The notes below the pieces were generated by a model. That model saw only the letters and a program-made list of their open reading frames with translations. It had not been told where the DNA came from and did no database searches. Of a stretch of 64,000 nt of DNA, positions 37,652 through 48,301 are shown piece by piece. How positions within the stretch are numbered: position 1 is the stretch's first letter; the number at the start of each line of letters is the position of its first letter. This DNA is from Vibrio ostreicida. Its GTDB lineage: Bacteria; Pseudomonadota; Gammaproteobacteria; Enterobacterales; Vibrionaceae. Both the position numbers and the translations under genes were made by a program. The stretch is taken from the NCBI RefSeq assembly GCF_013074385.2, contig NZ_JABEYA020000002.1, positions 1-64,000 on the forward strand. The letters are read 5' to 3'.

Positions 37652-40027
37652 TTAGTTGTTCAAAAAGAATGGGCGGCCATAACTTAGAGAATTACTCGTA
37701 CTGGTCGCTCCAGTTGCGCTTGAGTCTGAACCAATATTTGTTCCAAATCCAATAATACCAAAGTTAAAACTGAAGTTGTTTTCATACGTTGGGGTCGAAT
37801 TAGGATAGCTGGAGAAATTAGGGCTCCAACTACGAAGCTGGTTACTGTACGCAAAGCCAATATACCAGCAGTCTGAGGTGTAATTTAACCCAGCTAACCA
37901 CTCAAGGGGCTCGTCTGTGGTCAAATCATAGAAATATTGGGCTGAGGCATGCCAATTTCTGTTGAGCTGGTAGCCAGCGAGAAGACCAGCCTGTGAAATG
38001 CCTTCTTCAGTAATGGTATCCAAATCGCCGATGCTGTCACCCAAAGTACTTTCTATATACCGACGTGTTACATATCGATAATTCCCTTGTATGTAACCCC
38101 CAGAGTAACGATATTCTAATGTGCTGTTACCAAGCTGTACTTCGCTGGTGTCAATATCGTATTGGATACCGCCATGATAGAACAGGTAATCCGCATAATT
38201 GAAGTCCATCTCGACGGCCCACGCTGAATAGTTGGACTTTTCATTTTGAGTCGTACTGTTCGAATTCTTGGTGTCTTTATCTAGATAGAATATCTGCCCA
38301 AAGGAGATATTAAGGCGCTCTTTGTAATGATCGTCAAAGAATCGGGTTGAGGCGCCATAGCTAAATTGATTGGCCTCGGCAATGCGATCAACGCCACTGT
38401 ATTTTCGACTGCGAAACAGACCATAGTAGTCGGTTTCTAGTAACGTTGTATCGTAGAGGTAAATCTCACTTTGGTCTTTTTTAGGCACATACAAATACTG
38501 GACTTGAGGCTCAAGCGTCTGGGTGTAATTGTCTAACACAATGGTATCGCGCTCTAGGACAATTCCGGCATGACTTCTGAACTCAGGAATCACTCTTGAG
38601 GTATTGTCTTTGAGGTCGTAGCCAGTAAAGTCGGATAAATTCAGTCCATTAAGATCTTGTTGATAGTAGGTGCCTAAAACTCGGGCCTCTGTTGTCCAAG
38701 TACCCCACGTTGTCCCCACGGGAATCGTCAAGCCCGGCTCAATATGGACACGGGTTGCTGATGGTTTACTGGTGTCATCGGTGTCAAATTGAGAAATGTG
38801 GCTAATCATATCAAAATCAAGATAACGCATCAGTTCTGGAGCATAATAGTTAAACTCTAGCTGCGGCAACAGTTTGTATGGTGTTCCCGCTGTGGTCAGG
38901 ACCTGAAAATCTCTACTTAATATCGAGGCATCCCAATGGGCGGATCGATACGTTGCTTTTGCTTCTTGTATCAATTGCCCGTCAGATTGGTTACCTAAAC
39001 CTGAGCCTGTATCCGAAAAGTAATTAATGTCGCTGACTTTAGAATAATCAATTTCGAACTTCCAGTTTTCCTGAAAAATTCCACTGTGTGACCATTGAAA
39101 GCCCCAGCGACTGCCTTTTTCAGGGTATTTTTTATCGTCCGGTAAGTACTCAGATTTTAAGGTGCTGTAACCCAGATCGGATAGATAACGAAATTCACTA
39201 TTCAGTTGCGTGCCGCGCTCTTGCATGTATTTGAGCGTGGTCTCTAAATCAAAGTTAGGCGCTAGGTTCCAGTAAATCGGTACTTGCATTTCAAAACCGT
39301 CACTGGAACCGTAAGAAACGGTTGGATAGAGAAAGCCCGTTTTCCGAGTGTCACCAATGGGTACGGTTAAGAAAGGAAGATAGAAAACTGGTACGTTCAT
39401 AATTTCGAAACGAGGGTTATAGAAGGTGGCTTCTTCTTCATTCTGGTCAATATCGATACTGGATGCTTTCATTCTCCATGAACGATCGCCTTCAGGACAA
39501 GATGTGATCGTGCCATCTTCGATCTCATAGACGGCTTTGCCAGTTTTGGAGATATAGACCGCCTCGCCGCGTCCCGGTTCACAGAGAAACTTATACTGTG
39601 TGTTTTCTAACGTGACCAGTTCGGTGTTGAGGTGGTTGATACCTTTGTCTGAGATGGTTTTAAGCTGACCATCGCTAAATGTGACGTTCCCTTCTGCGAC
39701 AGCAATGTTATCCTGTTGGTGCAGAGTAATGGTGTCAGCCTTCATTCGTTTTTTGCCCTGCGCCACAGTAACATTACCACTGTAGGTGGCTTTATCACCA
39801 ATGATTGCTTCTAGGCGATCCGCATCAACATCCACGGGCAGTTGATTTGCATTTTCAGGCTCCTCTTCATTGACCAGACATTGGTCAATAAGGTCTAATG
39901 TCTGGCATTGACCAATAGATGGCAGTTCTTGTGAAGTGTCCATTGGACTTTCTTCAGCCTTAGCCAGAGGCATAAGAAAAGCGGCGCTGATTGAAGTGGC
40001 TAACAAGGTACGAGGAAAACGTGACAT
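37652..40027 (-). CDS. lptD: LPS-assembly outer-membrane protein LptD
   Basis: LptD is the outer-membrane barrel that, with LptE, places lipopolysaccharide in the outer leaflet. From ATG 40027 the 791-residue precursor starts with a signal peptide ([20 protein letters not shown]). An OstA/LptA-like jellyroll ([19 protein letters not shown]) follows, and then a long beta barrel. Cysteines occur at 41 and 50, in FLCEPGRGE, in [10 protein letters not shown] and in TSDCWYIGF. The last site has one Cys where E. coli has an adjacent pair. An upstream in-frame ATG at 40192 would overlap djlA and hide the signal peptide. It heads the operon that ends with apaH. Confidence 0.96.
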   Translation of the reverse strand: MSRFPRTLLATSISAAFLMPLAKAEESPMDTSQELPSIGQCQTLDLIDQCLVNEEEPENANQLPVDVDADRLEAIIGDKATYSGNVTVAQGKKRMKADTITLHQQDNIAVAEGNVTFSDGQLKTISDKGINHLNTELVTLENTQYKFLCEPGRGEAVYISKTGKAVYEIEDGTITSCPEGDRSWRMKASSIDIDQNEEEATFYNPRFEIMNVPVFYLPFLTVPIGDTRKTGFLYPTVSYGSSDGFEMQVPIYWNLAPNFDLETTLKYMQERGTQLNSEFRYLSDLGYSTLKSEYLPDDKKYPEKGSRWGFQWSHSGIFQENWKFEIDYSKVSDINYFSDTGSGLGNQSDGQLIQEAKATYRSAHWDASILSRDFQVLTTAGTPYKLLPQLEFNYYAPELMRYLDFDMISHISQFDTDDTSKPSATRVHIEPGLTIPVGTTWGTWTTEARVLGTYYQQDLNGLNLSDFTGYDLKDNTSRVIPEFRSHAGIVLERDTIVLDNYTQTLEPQVQYLYVPKKDQSEIYLYDTTLLETDYYGLFRSRKYSGVDRIAEANQFSYGASTRFFDDHYKERLNISFGQIFYLDKDTKNSNSTTQNEKSNYSAWAVEMDFNYADYLFYHGGIQYDIDTSEVQLGNSTLEYRYSGGYIQGNYRYVTRRYIESTLGDSIGDLDTITEEGISQAGLLAGYQLNRNWHASAQYFYDLTTDEPLEWLAGLNYTSDCWYIGFAYSNQLRSWSPNFSSYPNSTPTYENNFSFNFGIIGFGTNIGSDSSATGATSTSNSLSYGRPFFLNN

Positions 40028-40175
40028 CGAGTTGTACTGTCCTGTTGAACTTGATATATCCGGTGAATAGATAACCGAATGTAAAATAAAACGGCCCTTA
40101 TAATAAAGGAATTTATTGCTCACGGCACTATCAGACCGCTTTACAAAGAAAAAATTCATAGATTGAGAGCACATA

Positions 40176-41021
40176 ATGCATATTTTCGGCAAAATACTCG
40201 GTACTTTTTTTGGACTCCTTATTGGCGGTCCGTTTGGTGCAATCTTCGGATTATTTATAGGGCACCAGTTCGATAAGGCACGAAGGCTTAATCAGGCAGG
40301 TTTTAACTCTGCATTTAGTGGCGGACCTAGTCAAACAGAGCGCCAAGATGAGTTTTTTAAAGCTGCCTTCTCTGTAATGGGGCATGTGGCTAAGGCGAAA
40401 GGCCAGGTGACCCAAGAAGAAATTCATTTAGCGACAGTCATGATGGAGCGGATGAACCTACATGGTGAGCAACGTCGATCGGCGCAAGAGGCTTTCCGTG
40501 AAGGCAAGGAAGCGGGCTTTCCATTGGAGAACGTATTAGAACGAGTTCGAATCTCAACGGGTGGACGATTCGATTTGATGCAGTTTTTTCTTGAACTGCA
40601 AATCTCGGCAGCGTTTGCTGATGGTGATCTTCACCCTAGCGAACGGAATGTATTGCATAAAATCGCCCAAGGGCTAGGTTTTTCCTCTGAGCAATTAGAG
40701 CAACGCTTGCGCATGCAAGAAGCCGCATTTCGCTTTCAACAGGGAGGCCGTCAGTCTCAAGGTCGACGTTCGAATCAGTCTGGTGGCTGGCAACAGGCCT
40801 CTCCAGTGGATCAAATGAGCGATGCTTATAAACTTTTAGGGGTCGATAGCAGTGCTGATCCAAAAACGGTTAAACGCGCGTATCGCAAGTTAATGAATGA
40901 GCATCACCCTGATAAACTGATGGCAAAAGGGTTACCACCTGAAATGATGAGCGTCGCGAAAGAAAAAGCGCAAGAGATACAAAACGCTTACGATATTATA
41001 AAAAAAGCGAAGGGTTTCTAG
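40176..41021 (+). CDS. djlA: Co-chaperone DjlA
   Basis: DjlA is a membrane-anchored DnaJ-type co-chaperone of DnaK. The 281-residue product has a single N-terminal transmembrane segment with GxxxG-like repeats ([17 protein letters not shown]), a TerB-like middle domain ([21 protein letters not shown] in parts), a Gln/Gly/Arg-rich linker, and a C-terminal J domain with HPD at 244-246. It is divergent from lptD, the arrangement found in E. coli. Confidence 0.96.
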   Translation: MHIFGKILGTFFGLLIGGPFGAIFGLFIGHQFDKARRLNQAGFNSAFSGGPSQTERQDEFFKAAFSVMGHVAKAKGQVTQEEIHLATVMMERMNLHGEQRRSAQEAFREGKEAGFPLENVLERVRISTGGRFDLMQFFLELQISAAFADGDLHPSERNVLHKIAQGLGFSSEQLEQRLRMQEAAFRFQQGGRQSQGRRSNQSGGWQQASPVDQMSDAYKLLGVDSSADPKTVKRAYRKLMNEHHPDKLMAKGLPPEMMSVAKEKAQEIQNAYDIIKKAKGF

Positions 41022-41040
41022 CCTGAATCTACATAAAAAG

Positions 41041-41074
41041 AGCCTGAACAGCGCAATCGTCATCAGGTTTTTTT
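41041..41074 (+). terminator. Terminator after djlA
   Basis: CCTGA and TCAGG pair across 15 bases and run into seven T. The stem is short but the T tract is good. Confidence 0.6.
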
Positions 41075-41204
41075 AGTTGAAAAAGTAACGATGCTTATGA
41101 ATAGAGTACTATCAAGTGAGTGGCGTTACACCATGCTGACATGAGTTGCGGCTCTCTTTTGATTTAGGAACGTTCAGAAAAATAGGCTACCCAGAAACTA
41201 GAAC

Positions 41205-41237
41205 GAAAAAAGCCTGACGAATTTCTTCATCAGGCTT
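41205..41237 (-). terminator. Terminator of the tRNA-Ile2 gene
   Basis: On the minus strand AAGCCTGA and TCAGGCTT pair across 12 bases and are followed by TTTTTT. It begins nine bases after the tRNA 3' end. Confidence 0.85.
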
Positions 41238-41245
41238 TCTGTATC

Positions 41246-41321
41246 TGGTGGCCCCTCGCAGACTTGAACTGCGGACCAATCGATTATGAGTCGACTGCTC
41301 TAACCACTGAGCTAAGGGGCC
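41246..41321 (-). tRNA. ileX: tRNA-Ile2 (anticodon CAU)
   Basis: The 76-base gene folds as a full cloverleaf with encoded CCA: acceptor GGCCCCT/AGGGGCC, D arm GCTC/GAGC, anticodon loop CTCATAA and T arm CGCAG/CTGCG. The anticodon reads CAT, but the body matches the minor isoleucine tRNA rather than either methionine tRNA. Its C34 is expected to be changed to lysidine by TilS so that it reads AUA. It stands alone between djlA and rpoD with its own terminator. Confidence 0.93.
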
Positions 41322-41415
41322 GTTAGGTAGTGCATTATAGGGGAAGCGAATCGGACTGTCTAGGGGAGAGGTGGGGTAAATGCGCTTGGTTTTTATCCAC
41401 TTAACTCAAACAGAT

Positions 41416-41444
41416 ATAAAAAAGGCGAGCAACTGCTCGCCTTT
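41416..41444 (-). terminator. Terminator after rpoD
   Basis: AAAGGCGAGCA pairs with TGCTCGCCTTT around a tight loop, with a T run on the minus strand. It lies 17 bases after the rpoD stop. Confidence 0.92.
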
Positions 41445-41460
41445 TAATCAGTTTTTCTTT

Positions 41461-43314
41461 TTATTCATCCAAGAAGCTGCGCAATGTTTCAGAGCGGCTT
41501 GGGTGACGAAGTTTTCTTAACGCTTTTGCTTCGATCTGACGGATACGTTCACGAGTAACATCGAACTGTTTACCAACTTCTTCAAGCGTATGGTCAGTAT
41601 TCATGTCGATACCAAAGCGCATACGTAGAACCTTTGCCTCACGAGGTGTAAGACCAGCCAGAACGTCTTTAGTGGCCACTTTCAAGCTACCAGACGTCGC
41701 TGAGTCTAATGGTAGCTCAAGCGTGGTGTCTTCGATAAAGTCACCTAGGTGCGAATCTTCGTCGTCACCAATTGGTGTCTCCATAGAGATTGGCTCTTTG
41801 GCGATTTTCAGTACTTTACGGATCTTATCTTCTGGCATCTGCATACGCTCAGCCAACTCTTCCGGCAATGGCTCTCGGCCCATTTCTTGAAGCATCTGGC
41901 GAGAGATACGGTTGAGCTTATTGATCGTTTCGATCATGTGTACCGGAATACGAATCGTACGTGCCTGATCCGCAATCGAGCGAGTAATGGCCTGACGGAT
42001 CCACCAAGTCGCATAGGTTGAGAACTTGTAACCACGACGGTATTCAAATTTGTCGACGGCTTTCATCAGACCGATGTTGCCTTCCTGAATGAGATCGAGG
42101 AATTGCAGGCCACGGTTAGTGTATTTCTTCGCAATCGAAATAACCAAACGTAAGTTTGCTTCGACCATTTCTTTTTTCGCCCGGCGAGCTTTCGCTTCAC
42201 CGATCGACATCCGGCGGCTAATTTCTTTGATATTCTGAACCGTTAAAGAGGTTTCATCTTCAATCATCTTCAGTTTTAGGATTGAGCGGCGAATATCATC
42301 TTCACTACGGCGAATTTTTTCTGCGTAAGGTTTGTCTGATGCCAGAATTTCATCTAACCATGCATCGCTTGATTCGTTACCTGTAAACAAGGCAATGAAC
42401 GATTTCTTGGGCATTTTTCCGTATTCAACAGAAGCTCTCATAATCAGACGCTCTTGTGTACGGACACGCTCCATCGAAGTGCGAAGCTCTTCGACCAAGT
42501 AATCAAACTGTTTAGGTGTCAGGCGAAACTCTTTGAAGACGTCTTGTACCAGCTCATGAGCGATTTGCGCTTTAGGGCTTTCCTTTCCGTATTCGTTGCA
42601 GGCCAGTTGGTGATTCTGGAAGGTATTACGCAATGAAGTGAACTTTTCCAAGGCAAGCTCAGGATCGATACCAGTATCTTCCTCTTCCTCGTCGTCGTCT
42701 TTATCTTCTTCGTCTGCGTCTTCCGCATCTTCATCTTTTAAATCAGATTCAGCGAGTTCTGAGCCGATATGCGTTGCTGTTGGCGCTGTCGTTTCGTCGG
42801 CATCTGGATCGACAAAACCAGTGATTAAGTCCGTTAAGCGCAGTTCTTCTGCTTGAACTTTGTCAAACTGTTCAAGAATATAAGGGATTGTCCCTGGATA
42901 TTCAGCAACCGCGTGTTGAACTTGGTTTATGCCATCTTCAATACGCTTAGCAATATCGATCTCGCCTTCACGAGTCAATAGTTCCACGGTGCCCATTTCG
43001 CGCATGTACATACGAACAGGGTCAGTCGTGCGGCCGATTTCATTCTCTACGCTAGAAAGAGCTGCGGCTGCAGCTTCCGCCGCATCTTCATCGGTAATCG
43101 TATCATCATCATTAAGAGCAAGATCATCAGCATCGGGAGCCGTTTCTACGACGCGGATGCCCATGTCATTGATCATCTGGATGATATCTTCGACCTGCTC
43201 TGAATCGACGATTTCTGCTGGCAGGTGGTCGTTTACTTCTGCGTAGGTCAGATAGCCTTGTTCCTTGCCTTTAATGACAAGTTGTTTTAGCTGAGACTGC
43301 GGATTTTGATCCAT
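41461..43314 (-). CDS. rpoD: RNA polymerase primary sigma factor (sigma 70)
   Basis: RpoD directs RNA polymerase to housekeeping promoters. The 617-residue protein has region 1.1 at the N-terminus ([20 protein letters not shown]), region 1.2 ([21 protein letters not shown] in parts) and a long acidic non-conserved insert ([20 protein letters not shown] is not quoted further). Region 2 follows ([33 protein letters not shown]), then region 3, and region 4 with [20 protein letters not shown]. It is the last gene of rpsU-yqeY-dnaG-rpoD. Confidence 0.99.
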   Translation of the reverse strand: MDQNPQSQLKQLVIKGKEQGYLTYAEVNDHLPAEIVDSEQVEDIIQMINDMGIRVVETAPDADDLALNDDDTITDEDAAEAAAAALSSVENEIGRTTDPVRMYMREMGTVELLTREGEIDIAKRIEDGINQVQHAVAEYPGTIPYILEQFDKVQAEELRLTDLITGFVDPDADETTAPTATHIGSELAESDLKDEDAEDADEEDKDDDEEEEDTGIDPELALEKFTSLRNTFQNHQLACNEYGKESPKAQIAHELVQDVFKEFRLTPKQFDYLVEELRTSMERVRTQERLIMRASVEYGKMPKKSFIALFTGNESSDAWLDEILASDKPYAEKIRRSEDDIRRSILKLKMIEDETSLTVQNIKEISRRMSIGEAKARRAKKEMVEANLRLVISIAKKYTNRGLQFLDLIQEGNIGLMKAVDKFEYRRGYKFSTYATWWIRQAITRSIADQARTIRIPVHMIETINKLNRISRQMLQEMGREPLPEELAERMQMPEDKIRKVLKIAKEPISMETPIGDDEDSHLGDFIEDTTLELPLDSATSGSLKVATKDVLAGLTPREAKVLRMRFGIDMNTDHTLEEVGKQFDVTRERIRQIEAKALRKLRHPSRSETLRSFLDE

Positions 43315-43412
43315 AGACGGTATCCAACTTAGTATCTGGTGAAGGAATTAGTATGCGAGTTGCAAACCACACATCTTAACAAATTAATTGGTTGCTGACT
43401 ATCCGAACAGGG

Positions 43413-45170
43413 TTACGCTTTTAAATCTAGCATTAACGCTAGCAGCTCCCTTCTTTCCTCGGTTGATAAACCGACGCTTCTTTCTTTGGCCTGCAGATTT
43501 TCAATTTGTTTCTCGACACACTGAGCAAGTATCTTGTCCAGAGAGTCTAAAAATATATCTTGTTCGTTATCTTCATCAAGCGGAATTTCCCATCCTGCCA
43601 AACGAAAGAGCAGAGCTTCATGGCTCGTATTTCGCCAGTACTCCGTTAACTGGCCTGTGCTTATATTGGGGTACTGATGGCAATAATCAAGCACCTCAAC
43701 AAATAAACTTAACCCCGGTACGCTCAAACCTTTCACGCTTGATAGGTCTGGTACCATTTCAGCATAGCTCGGATTTTGAATAAGCAAGGCAACCACTTCA
43801 CGCATGGGTGTTCGCTTAAGTTCTTTATGAGGTTGCGGCCTTGCTGCCTTAACTTGTTTACGAGATTGACGAAGACGATGGTCAAAACCTGTTCGTTCAT
43901 CAAGTAATTTTTCTAACAACTCTTGAAAATAGGCATCGGGAATCTTGTTGATTAAAGCACTGGCATGAGCTCTTAGTGCGGATTTCCCTTCATGACTGCC
44001 TAAATTGAGCTGATGGATTTCAATTAAGTTATCAAATAAGTAGCGTGATAGCGGCAGTGCATCTTGCACCTGTTGCTCAAAATTGGCCTTGCCATGCTGA
44101 CGTATATAACTATCAGGGTCTTCACCATCGGGCAAAAACAGAAACTTGAGAGTATTGCCCGTCTTGAGATATTGAAGAGCATTTTCTAGCGCCCGCCAAG
44201 CCGCTTCTTTTCCTGCACGATCACCATCATAGCAACACACCACAGTATTGGTTTGGCGAAACAATAACTGGATATGGTCGCCCGTGGTGGATGTGCCTAA
44301 TGATGCTACGGAATAATCTACGCCGTATTGAGCCAAGGCAACCACATCCATGTAGCCTTCAACCACCAGTATCTGTGGGGGCTCGCGATAGGCTTGTGTC
44401 ACTTCATATAAGCCATAAAGCTCTTTTCCTTTATGGAAAATGGGCGTTTCCGGCGAATTGAGGTATTTGGGGGTGCCATCACCAATGACTCTCCCGCCAA
44501 AGGCGATAACGCGTCCACGACGATCACGAATAGGGAACATGACCCGGCCTCGGAATCGATCGTAACGATTTCCTTTGTCATTTTCGATCAACATGCCCCC
44601 AGAAACGAGCATGTCTTGGGCGTGTTTTTGTTGGCCGAAGTTTTTACGAACTAAATCCCATTCGTCGGCGACATAGCCAATGCCAAACTTTTGCACGATT
44701 TCGCCGGATAAACCTCGATTTTTCAAATAGTCTATCGCCACTTTGCTGCCGACGAGTTTGAGTTGGTCGCGGTAAAACTGTGCGATGCCTCCCATCAGGT
44801 CGTAGAGGTTACGTTTTTGCTCTGTATTGGCTTGAGGTTGATTCGACGGGGAACGACCGCCTTGACTTTGCTCTCTAGGGACATCCAAACCAAGGTGTGA
44901 GGCGAGTTCTTCGATGGCTTCAGGGAATTCAAGCCGTTCGTACTCCATCATAAAGTCTATGGCATTACCGTGCGCACCACAGCCAAAGCAATGGTAGAAC
45001 TGTTTTTCTTGGCTGACGCTGAATGATGGTGTTTTTTCGTTATGAAAGGGGCAGCAAGCGCTGTAGTTTTTCCCTTTTTTCTTAAGTTTCACCCGCGCGT
45101 CTATAATGTCGACAACATCAAGTCGAGCCAATAAATCATCGATAAAAGTGCGGGGTATGTGTCCTGCCAT
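43413..45170 (-). CDS. dnaG: DNA primase
   Basis: DnaG makes RNA primers at the replication fork and docks on DnaB helicase. The 585 residues include the CHC2 zinc site (CPFHNEKTPSFSVS and YHCFGCGAHGNAIDF), the catalytic TOPRIM core (LVVEGYMDVVALAQYGV, CYDGDRAGKEAAWRA) with FGGRVI, and a helical C-terminal helicase-binding domain. It is preceded by a hairpin at 45213-45245 and followed by rpoD after a 98-base gap. Confidence 0.98.
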   Translation of the reverse strand: MAGHIPRTFIDDLLARLDVVDIIDARVKLKKKGKNYSACCPFHNEKTPSFSVSQEKQFYHCFGCGAHGNAIDFMMEYERLEFPEAIEELASHLGLDVPREQSQGGRSPSNQPQANTEQKRNLYDLMGGIAQFYRDQLKLVGSKVAIDYLKNRGLSGEIVQKFGIGYVADEWDLVRKNFGQQKHAQDMLVSGGMLIENDKGNRYDRFRGRVMFPIRDRRGRVIAFGGRVIGDGTPKYLNSPETPIFHKGKELYGLYEVTQAYREPPQILVVEGYMDVVALAQYGVDYSVASLGTSTTGDHIQLLFRQTNTVVCCYDGDRAGKEAAWRALENALQYLKTGNTLKFLFLPDGEDPDSYIRQHGKANFEQQVQDALPLSRYLFDNLIEIHQLNLGSHEGKSALRAHASALINKIPDAYFQELLEKLLDERTGFDHRLRQSRKQVKAARPQPHKELKRTPMREVVALLIQNPSYAEMVPDLSSVKGLSVPGLSLFVEVLDYCHQYPNISTGQLTEYWRNTSHEALLFRLAGWEIPLDEDNEQDIFLDSLDKILAQCVEKQIENLQAKERSVGLSTEERRELLALMLDLKA

Positions 45171-45212
45171 AAAACCTAACGAAAAAAGAAAATACGATCA
45201 GTGAGATACAAA

Positions 45213-45245
45213 CAAGCCGTGCATTCCAGAGGATAGCACGGCTTG
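45213..45245 (-). terminator. Attenuator hairpin between yqeY and dnaG
   Basis: CAAGCCGTGC and GCACGGCTTG form ten perfect pairs across 13 bases. On the minus strand only TTTGT follows, so termination is probably partial. It sits where the E. coli operon has its rpsU-dnaG attenuator, which keeps primase levels below those of S21. Confidence 0.7.
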
Positions 45246-45265
45246 CTGCAATTTGGATTGGGTAA

Positions 45266-45709
45266 TTAGCTAAGTTTAGCGCGAACTAAACCGCTGACGT
45301 TACCCATATCTGCGCGCCCCTGAATTTGAGGCTTGAGCACACCCATTACTTTACCCATGTCTTGCATGCCTGCTGCACCAGAATCTGCAATCGCACTGAC
45401 AATGAGTGCTGATACTTCTTCTTGCGTAAGCGGTTGAGGCATAAATTCCTCAAGTATTGTAATTTCGGTTTGCTCAGCGTCAGCTAAGTCTTGACGACCT
45501 GCTGATTCGAATTGAGCGACAGAATCGCGACGTTGTTTAACCATCTTGGTCAAGATAGCAATGATATCATCGTCGTTCAGAGTAATCCGTTCGTCGACTT
45601 CACGTTGCTTGATGGCAGAAAGAGCTAAACGTATAGTGCCAAGGCGTAATTTTTCCTTGGCTTTCATCGCTAATTTTTGCTCTTCTTTGAGAGTGTCAAT
45701 CAGAGCCAT
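45266..45709 (-). CDS. yqeY: GatB/YqeY domain protein
   Basis: The 147-residue protein is a stand-alone YqeY, similar to the tRNA-binding tail of the GatB amidotransferase subunit. Its own role is not established. Marks are LKEEQKLAMKAKEKLRLGTIRLALSAIKQ (in parts), VKQRRDSVAQFESAGR and the C-terminal GKVMGVLKPQIQGRADMG. It sits between rpsU and dnaG, an insertion in the operon found in vibrios and many other gammaproteobacteria but not in E. coli. Confidence 0.93.
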   Translation of the reverse strand: MALIDTLKEEQKLAMKAKEKLRLGTIRLALSAIKQREVDERITLNDDDIIAILTKMVKQRRDSVAQFESAGRQDLADAEQTEITILEEFMPQPLTQEEVSALIVSAIADSGAAGMQDMGKVMGVLKPQIQGRADMGNVSGLVRAKLS

Positions 45710-45735
45710 AACTATAATCCTCTAGGACCTAGTTA

Positions 45736-45951
45736 TTAGTACAGGCGAACGCGACGAGCGTTTTCGCGAGCAAGCTTCTTCGCGTGACGCTTCTGAGCGG
45801 CTGCTTTAGCGCGTTTGCGAACGGTAGTTGGTTTTTCGTAGTGCTCACGACGACGCACTTCAGAAAGGATACCTGCTTTTTCGCAAGAGCGTTTGAAACG
45901 ACGTAGTGCAACGTCGAACGGTTCGTTTTCACGTACTTTAACTACTGGCAT
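45736..45951 (-). CDS. rpsU: 30S ribosomal protein S21
   Basis: S21 is a small basic 30S protein needed for mRNA pairing at initiation. The 71-residue product starts [21 protein letters not shown] and is rich in Arg, Lys and Ala at its C-terminus. It is the first gene of the macromolecular synthesis operon and divergent from tsaD, the standard arrangement. Confidence 0.99.
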
Positions 45952-46180
45952 ATGCCTTTCACCTCAGGGGTTAATTCGTTAATGCTGATTTCACAGGACC
46001 GAGCGTGGATACTGGGTCTACAATCAGCTTGATCAAAAATGGTGCGGAATTTTAATCCGATCACATAGGCTTTGTAAAGCCCTTTGTCGTCTAATCAGTA
46101 TACAAAATTTGTTTGCGAAGCCAAGCCGAGGTAAGATTGCCCCAAAATTTAATCAAAGATCAAGACTCCAAGTTTATACT

Positions 46181-47197
46181 ATGCGCATTATCGGTATTGA
46201 AACCTCTTGTGATGAAACAGGCATTGCAATTTATGATGATGAGAAAGGGTTGCTTTCTCATCAACTTTATAGCCAGGTCAAGCTTCATGCTGACTATGGT
46301 GGTGTTGTTCCTGAATTGGCATCACGAGATCACGTTAAAAAAACTATTCCGCTAATAAAAGCGGCGTTAGCTGAAGCAGAACTGACTCCTGAAGATATTG
46401 ATGGTGTGGCTTATACTGCTGGGCCAGGTCTGGTTGGAGCCTTGCTGGTTGGAGCGACGATCGGCCGCAGCCTCGCCTACGCTTGGGGTGTTCCAGCGGT
46501 GGCCGTTCACCATATGGAAGGGCATTTGCTGGCACCGATGCTGGAAGACAATCCTCCTCCGTTTCCTTTTGTCGCAGTGCTGGTATCCGGTGGTCATTCC
46601 ATGATGGTGGAAGTCAACGGGATTGGCGAGTATAAAATTTTAGGTGAATCTATTGATGATGCTGCGGGTGAAGCCTTTGATAAAACCGCTAAACTGATGG
46701 GGCTGGATTATCCAGGTGGGCCACTCTTGTCAAAATTGGCCGAAAAAGGCACTGCGGGCCGGTTTAAATTCCCCCGACCAATGACAGATAGACCTGGACT
46801 GGATATGAGCTTTTCTGGTCTGAAAACCTTCACTGCCAATACCATTGCCGCGAATGGTGATGACGAGCAAACTCGCGCGGATATTGCGTTGGCCTTTGAA
46901 GAGGCGGTGTGCGCGACGTTGACGATTAAATGCAAACGGGCACTTGAACAAACGGGTTTTAAGCGTATTGTGATCGCTGGTGGCGTGAGCGCAAACCGCC
47001 GTTTACGCTCTGACCTCGAAGAGCTGGCTAAGAAAATTGGCGGAGAAGTTTACTATCCTCGCACCGAATTTTGCACCGATAACGGAGCAATGATCGCTTA
47101 TGCAGGTATGCAGCGTTTAAAAAATGGTGAGTGTTCGGATCTCTCTGTTAAGGCGATACCAAGGTGGCCAATTGATCAACTTGAGTCGATTAATTGA
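46181..47197 (+). CDS. tsaD: tRNA N6-threonylcarbamoyladenosine synthase subunit TsaD
   Basis: TsaD, with TsaB and TsaE, transfers threonylcarbamoyl to A37 of ANN-decoding tRNAs. From ATG 46181 it has 338 residues and begins [14 protein letters not shown]. The metal-binding [11 protein letters not shown] and the ATP-site blocks [32 protein letters not shown] and [12 protein letters not shown] follow. The frame is open to an ATG at 46109, but those residues have no counterpart in the family. The ribosome-binding site is weak. It reads divergently from rpsU. Confidence 0.97.
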   Translation: MRIIGIETSCDETGIAIYDDEKGLLSHQLYSQVKLHADYGGVVPELASRDHVKKTIPLIKAALAEAELTPEDIDGVAYTAGPGLVGALLVGATIGRSLAYAWGVPAVAVHHMEGHLLAPMLEDNPPPFPFVAVLVSGGHSMMVEVNGIGEYKILGESIDDAAGEAFDKTAKLMGLDYPGGPLLSKLAEKGTAGRFKFPRPMTDRPGLDMSFSGLKTFTANTIAANGDDEQTRADIALAFEEAVCATLTIKCKRALEQTGFKRIVIAGGVSANRRLRSDLEELAKKIGGEVYYPRTEFCTDNGAMIAYAGMQRLKNGECSDLSVKAIPRWPIDQLESIN

Positions 47198-47240
47198 GAA
47201 CCCAATAACTCGCGCACTACCTAACTGATTGATGTTGATT

Positions 47241-47272
47241 ACAAAGCCACTTCTTTAGTGGCTTTGTTTGTT
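47241..47272 (+). terminator. Intrinsic terminator after tsaD
   Basis: ACAAAGCCAC and GTGGCTTTGT pair perfectly around seven bases, followed by TTGTTT. Confidence 0.85.
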
Positions 47273-47418
47273 TAGACTAGGTTCAGCAAGCACTCTTAGT
47301 GCAACGAGCCCAACCGTTAGCTGAGTCAATAATGATGGTTTACCACAAACATCCGAGGTGTTTGTATTGCCATTAATGATATTCTTGGTATTAATAAAAA
47401 TAACTAATGGAATTAACC

Positions 47419-48234
47419 ATGAACACATTCGCTGTTAACGACCATCAAATGGCGTATCGGGATATAGGTCAAGGCCCAGTGATTGTTTTTGGTCACAGCT
47501 ATCTTTGGGATAGCCAAATGTGGGCGCCGCAAATTGACGTTCTTTGCCAACACTATCGTTGTATCGTGCCTGACTTTTGGGCTCATGGGGAATCTGATTT
47601 TGCGCCGCCTTCTATGACGTCCCTCGTCGATTACGCTCAGCACATTCTCGCACTGATGGATCATTTAGGTGTTGAGTCCTTTTCAGTGTTAGGGCTATCG
47701 GTTGGTGGGATGTGGGGCAGTGAGATTGTTACTTTAGCGCCCGAACGCGTGGTTTCACTGGTCATGATGGATACGTTTGTTGGTCTTGAACCTGAAGTCA
47801 CGCATCAAAAATACTTTGCGATGTTAGAGACTATTTCAGCAGCGCAAATGGTGCCGGTTCCGATTGTCGAAGCCGTCGTTTCGTTGTTCTTTGCCCATCA
47901 AACCATGCAAGAATTGCCTGATCTAGTGAATGGCTTTCGTCAAAGGCTGAATCACCTCAAAGGCGAACAAGCCGCCGAAGTAGCCCGAATGGGACGAATG
48001 GTGTTTGGTCGTCGTGATCAGATAGAGGACATCGAAAAATTTGATTTACCGGTTCTTATCGCTGTCGGTGAGCAAGACATTCCCCGTCCTGTGCTTGAGT
48101 CTTTTCTTATGCACGATTGTATCAAGGGCTCTCAGTTGGTTCAGATCCCCCAAGCTGGGCATATTTCTAGTTTAGAGCAGCCAGCGTTTGTCACCACCAT
48201 GCTGGACGATTTTTTCGCCCAAGTACATGCCTAA
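47419..48234 (+). CDS. Alpha/beta-fold hydrolase
   Basis: The 271-residue protein has the alpha/beta hydrolase fold. The oxyanion region is FGHSYLWDSQMW, the nucleophile is Ser94 in LGLSVGGMWG, the acid is probably Asp in VGEQDIPRP, and the His is in QAGHISSLEQP. The general pattern is that of the BioH/dienelactone-type esterases, but the substrate cannot be told. ATG 47419 is preferred because GGA lies before it; ATG 47407 is also in frame. It stands alone between tsaD and plsY, with about 220 bases of AT-rich sequence upstream. Confidence 0.85.
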   Translation: MNTFAVNDHQMAYRDIGQGPVIVFGHSYLWDSQMWAPQIDVLCQHYRCIVPDFWAHGESDFAPPSMTSLVDYAQHILALMDHLGVESFSVLGLSVGGMWGSEIVTLAPERVVSLVMMDTFVGLEPEVTHQKYFAMLETISAAQMVPVPIVEAVVSLFFAHQTMQELPDLVNGFRQRLNHLKGEQAAEVARMGRMVFGRRDQIEDIEKFDLPVLIAVGEQDIPRPVLESFLMHDCIKGSQLVQIPQAGHISSLEQPAFVTTMLDDFFAQVHA

Positions 48235-48301
48235 AACGTCGTTCTCAATTTGGCCTGTGCCGTCTCTAGGTGTGCGTTATTGGTGCGGGTTCGTTTGCTT
48301 A

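Noticed and set aside
42638-42856. A serine-rich plus-strand frame opposite rpoD
   Set aside because: The serine runs are the complement of the acidic Glu/Asp tract of sigma 70.
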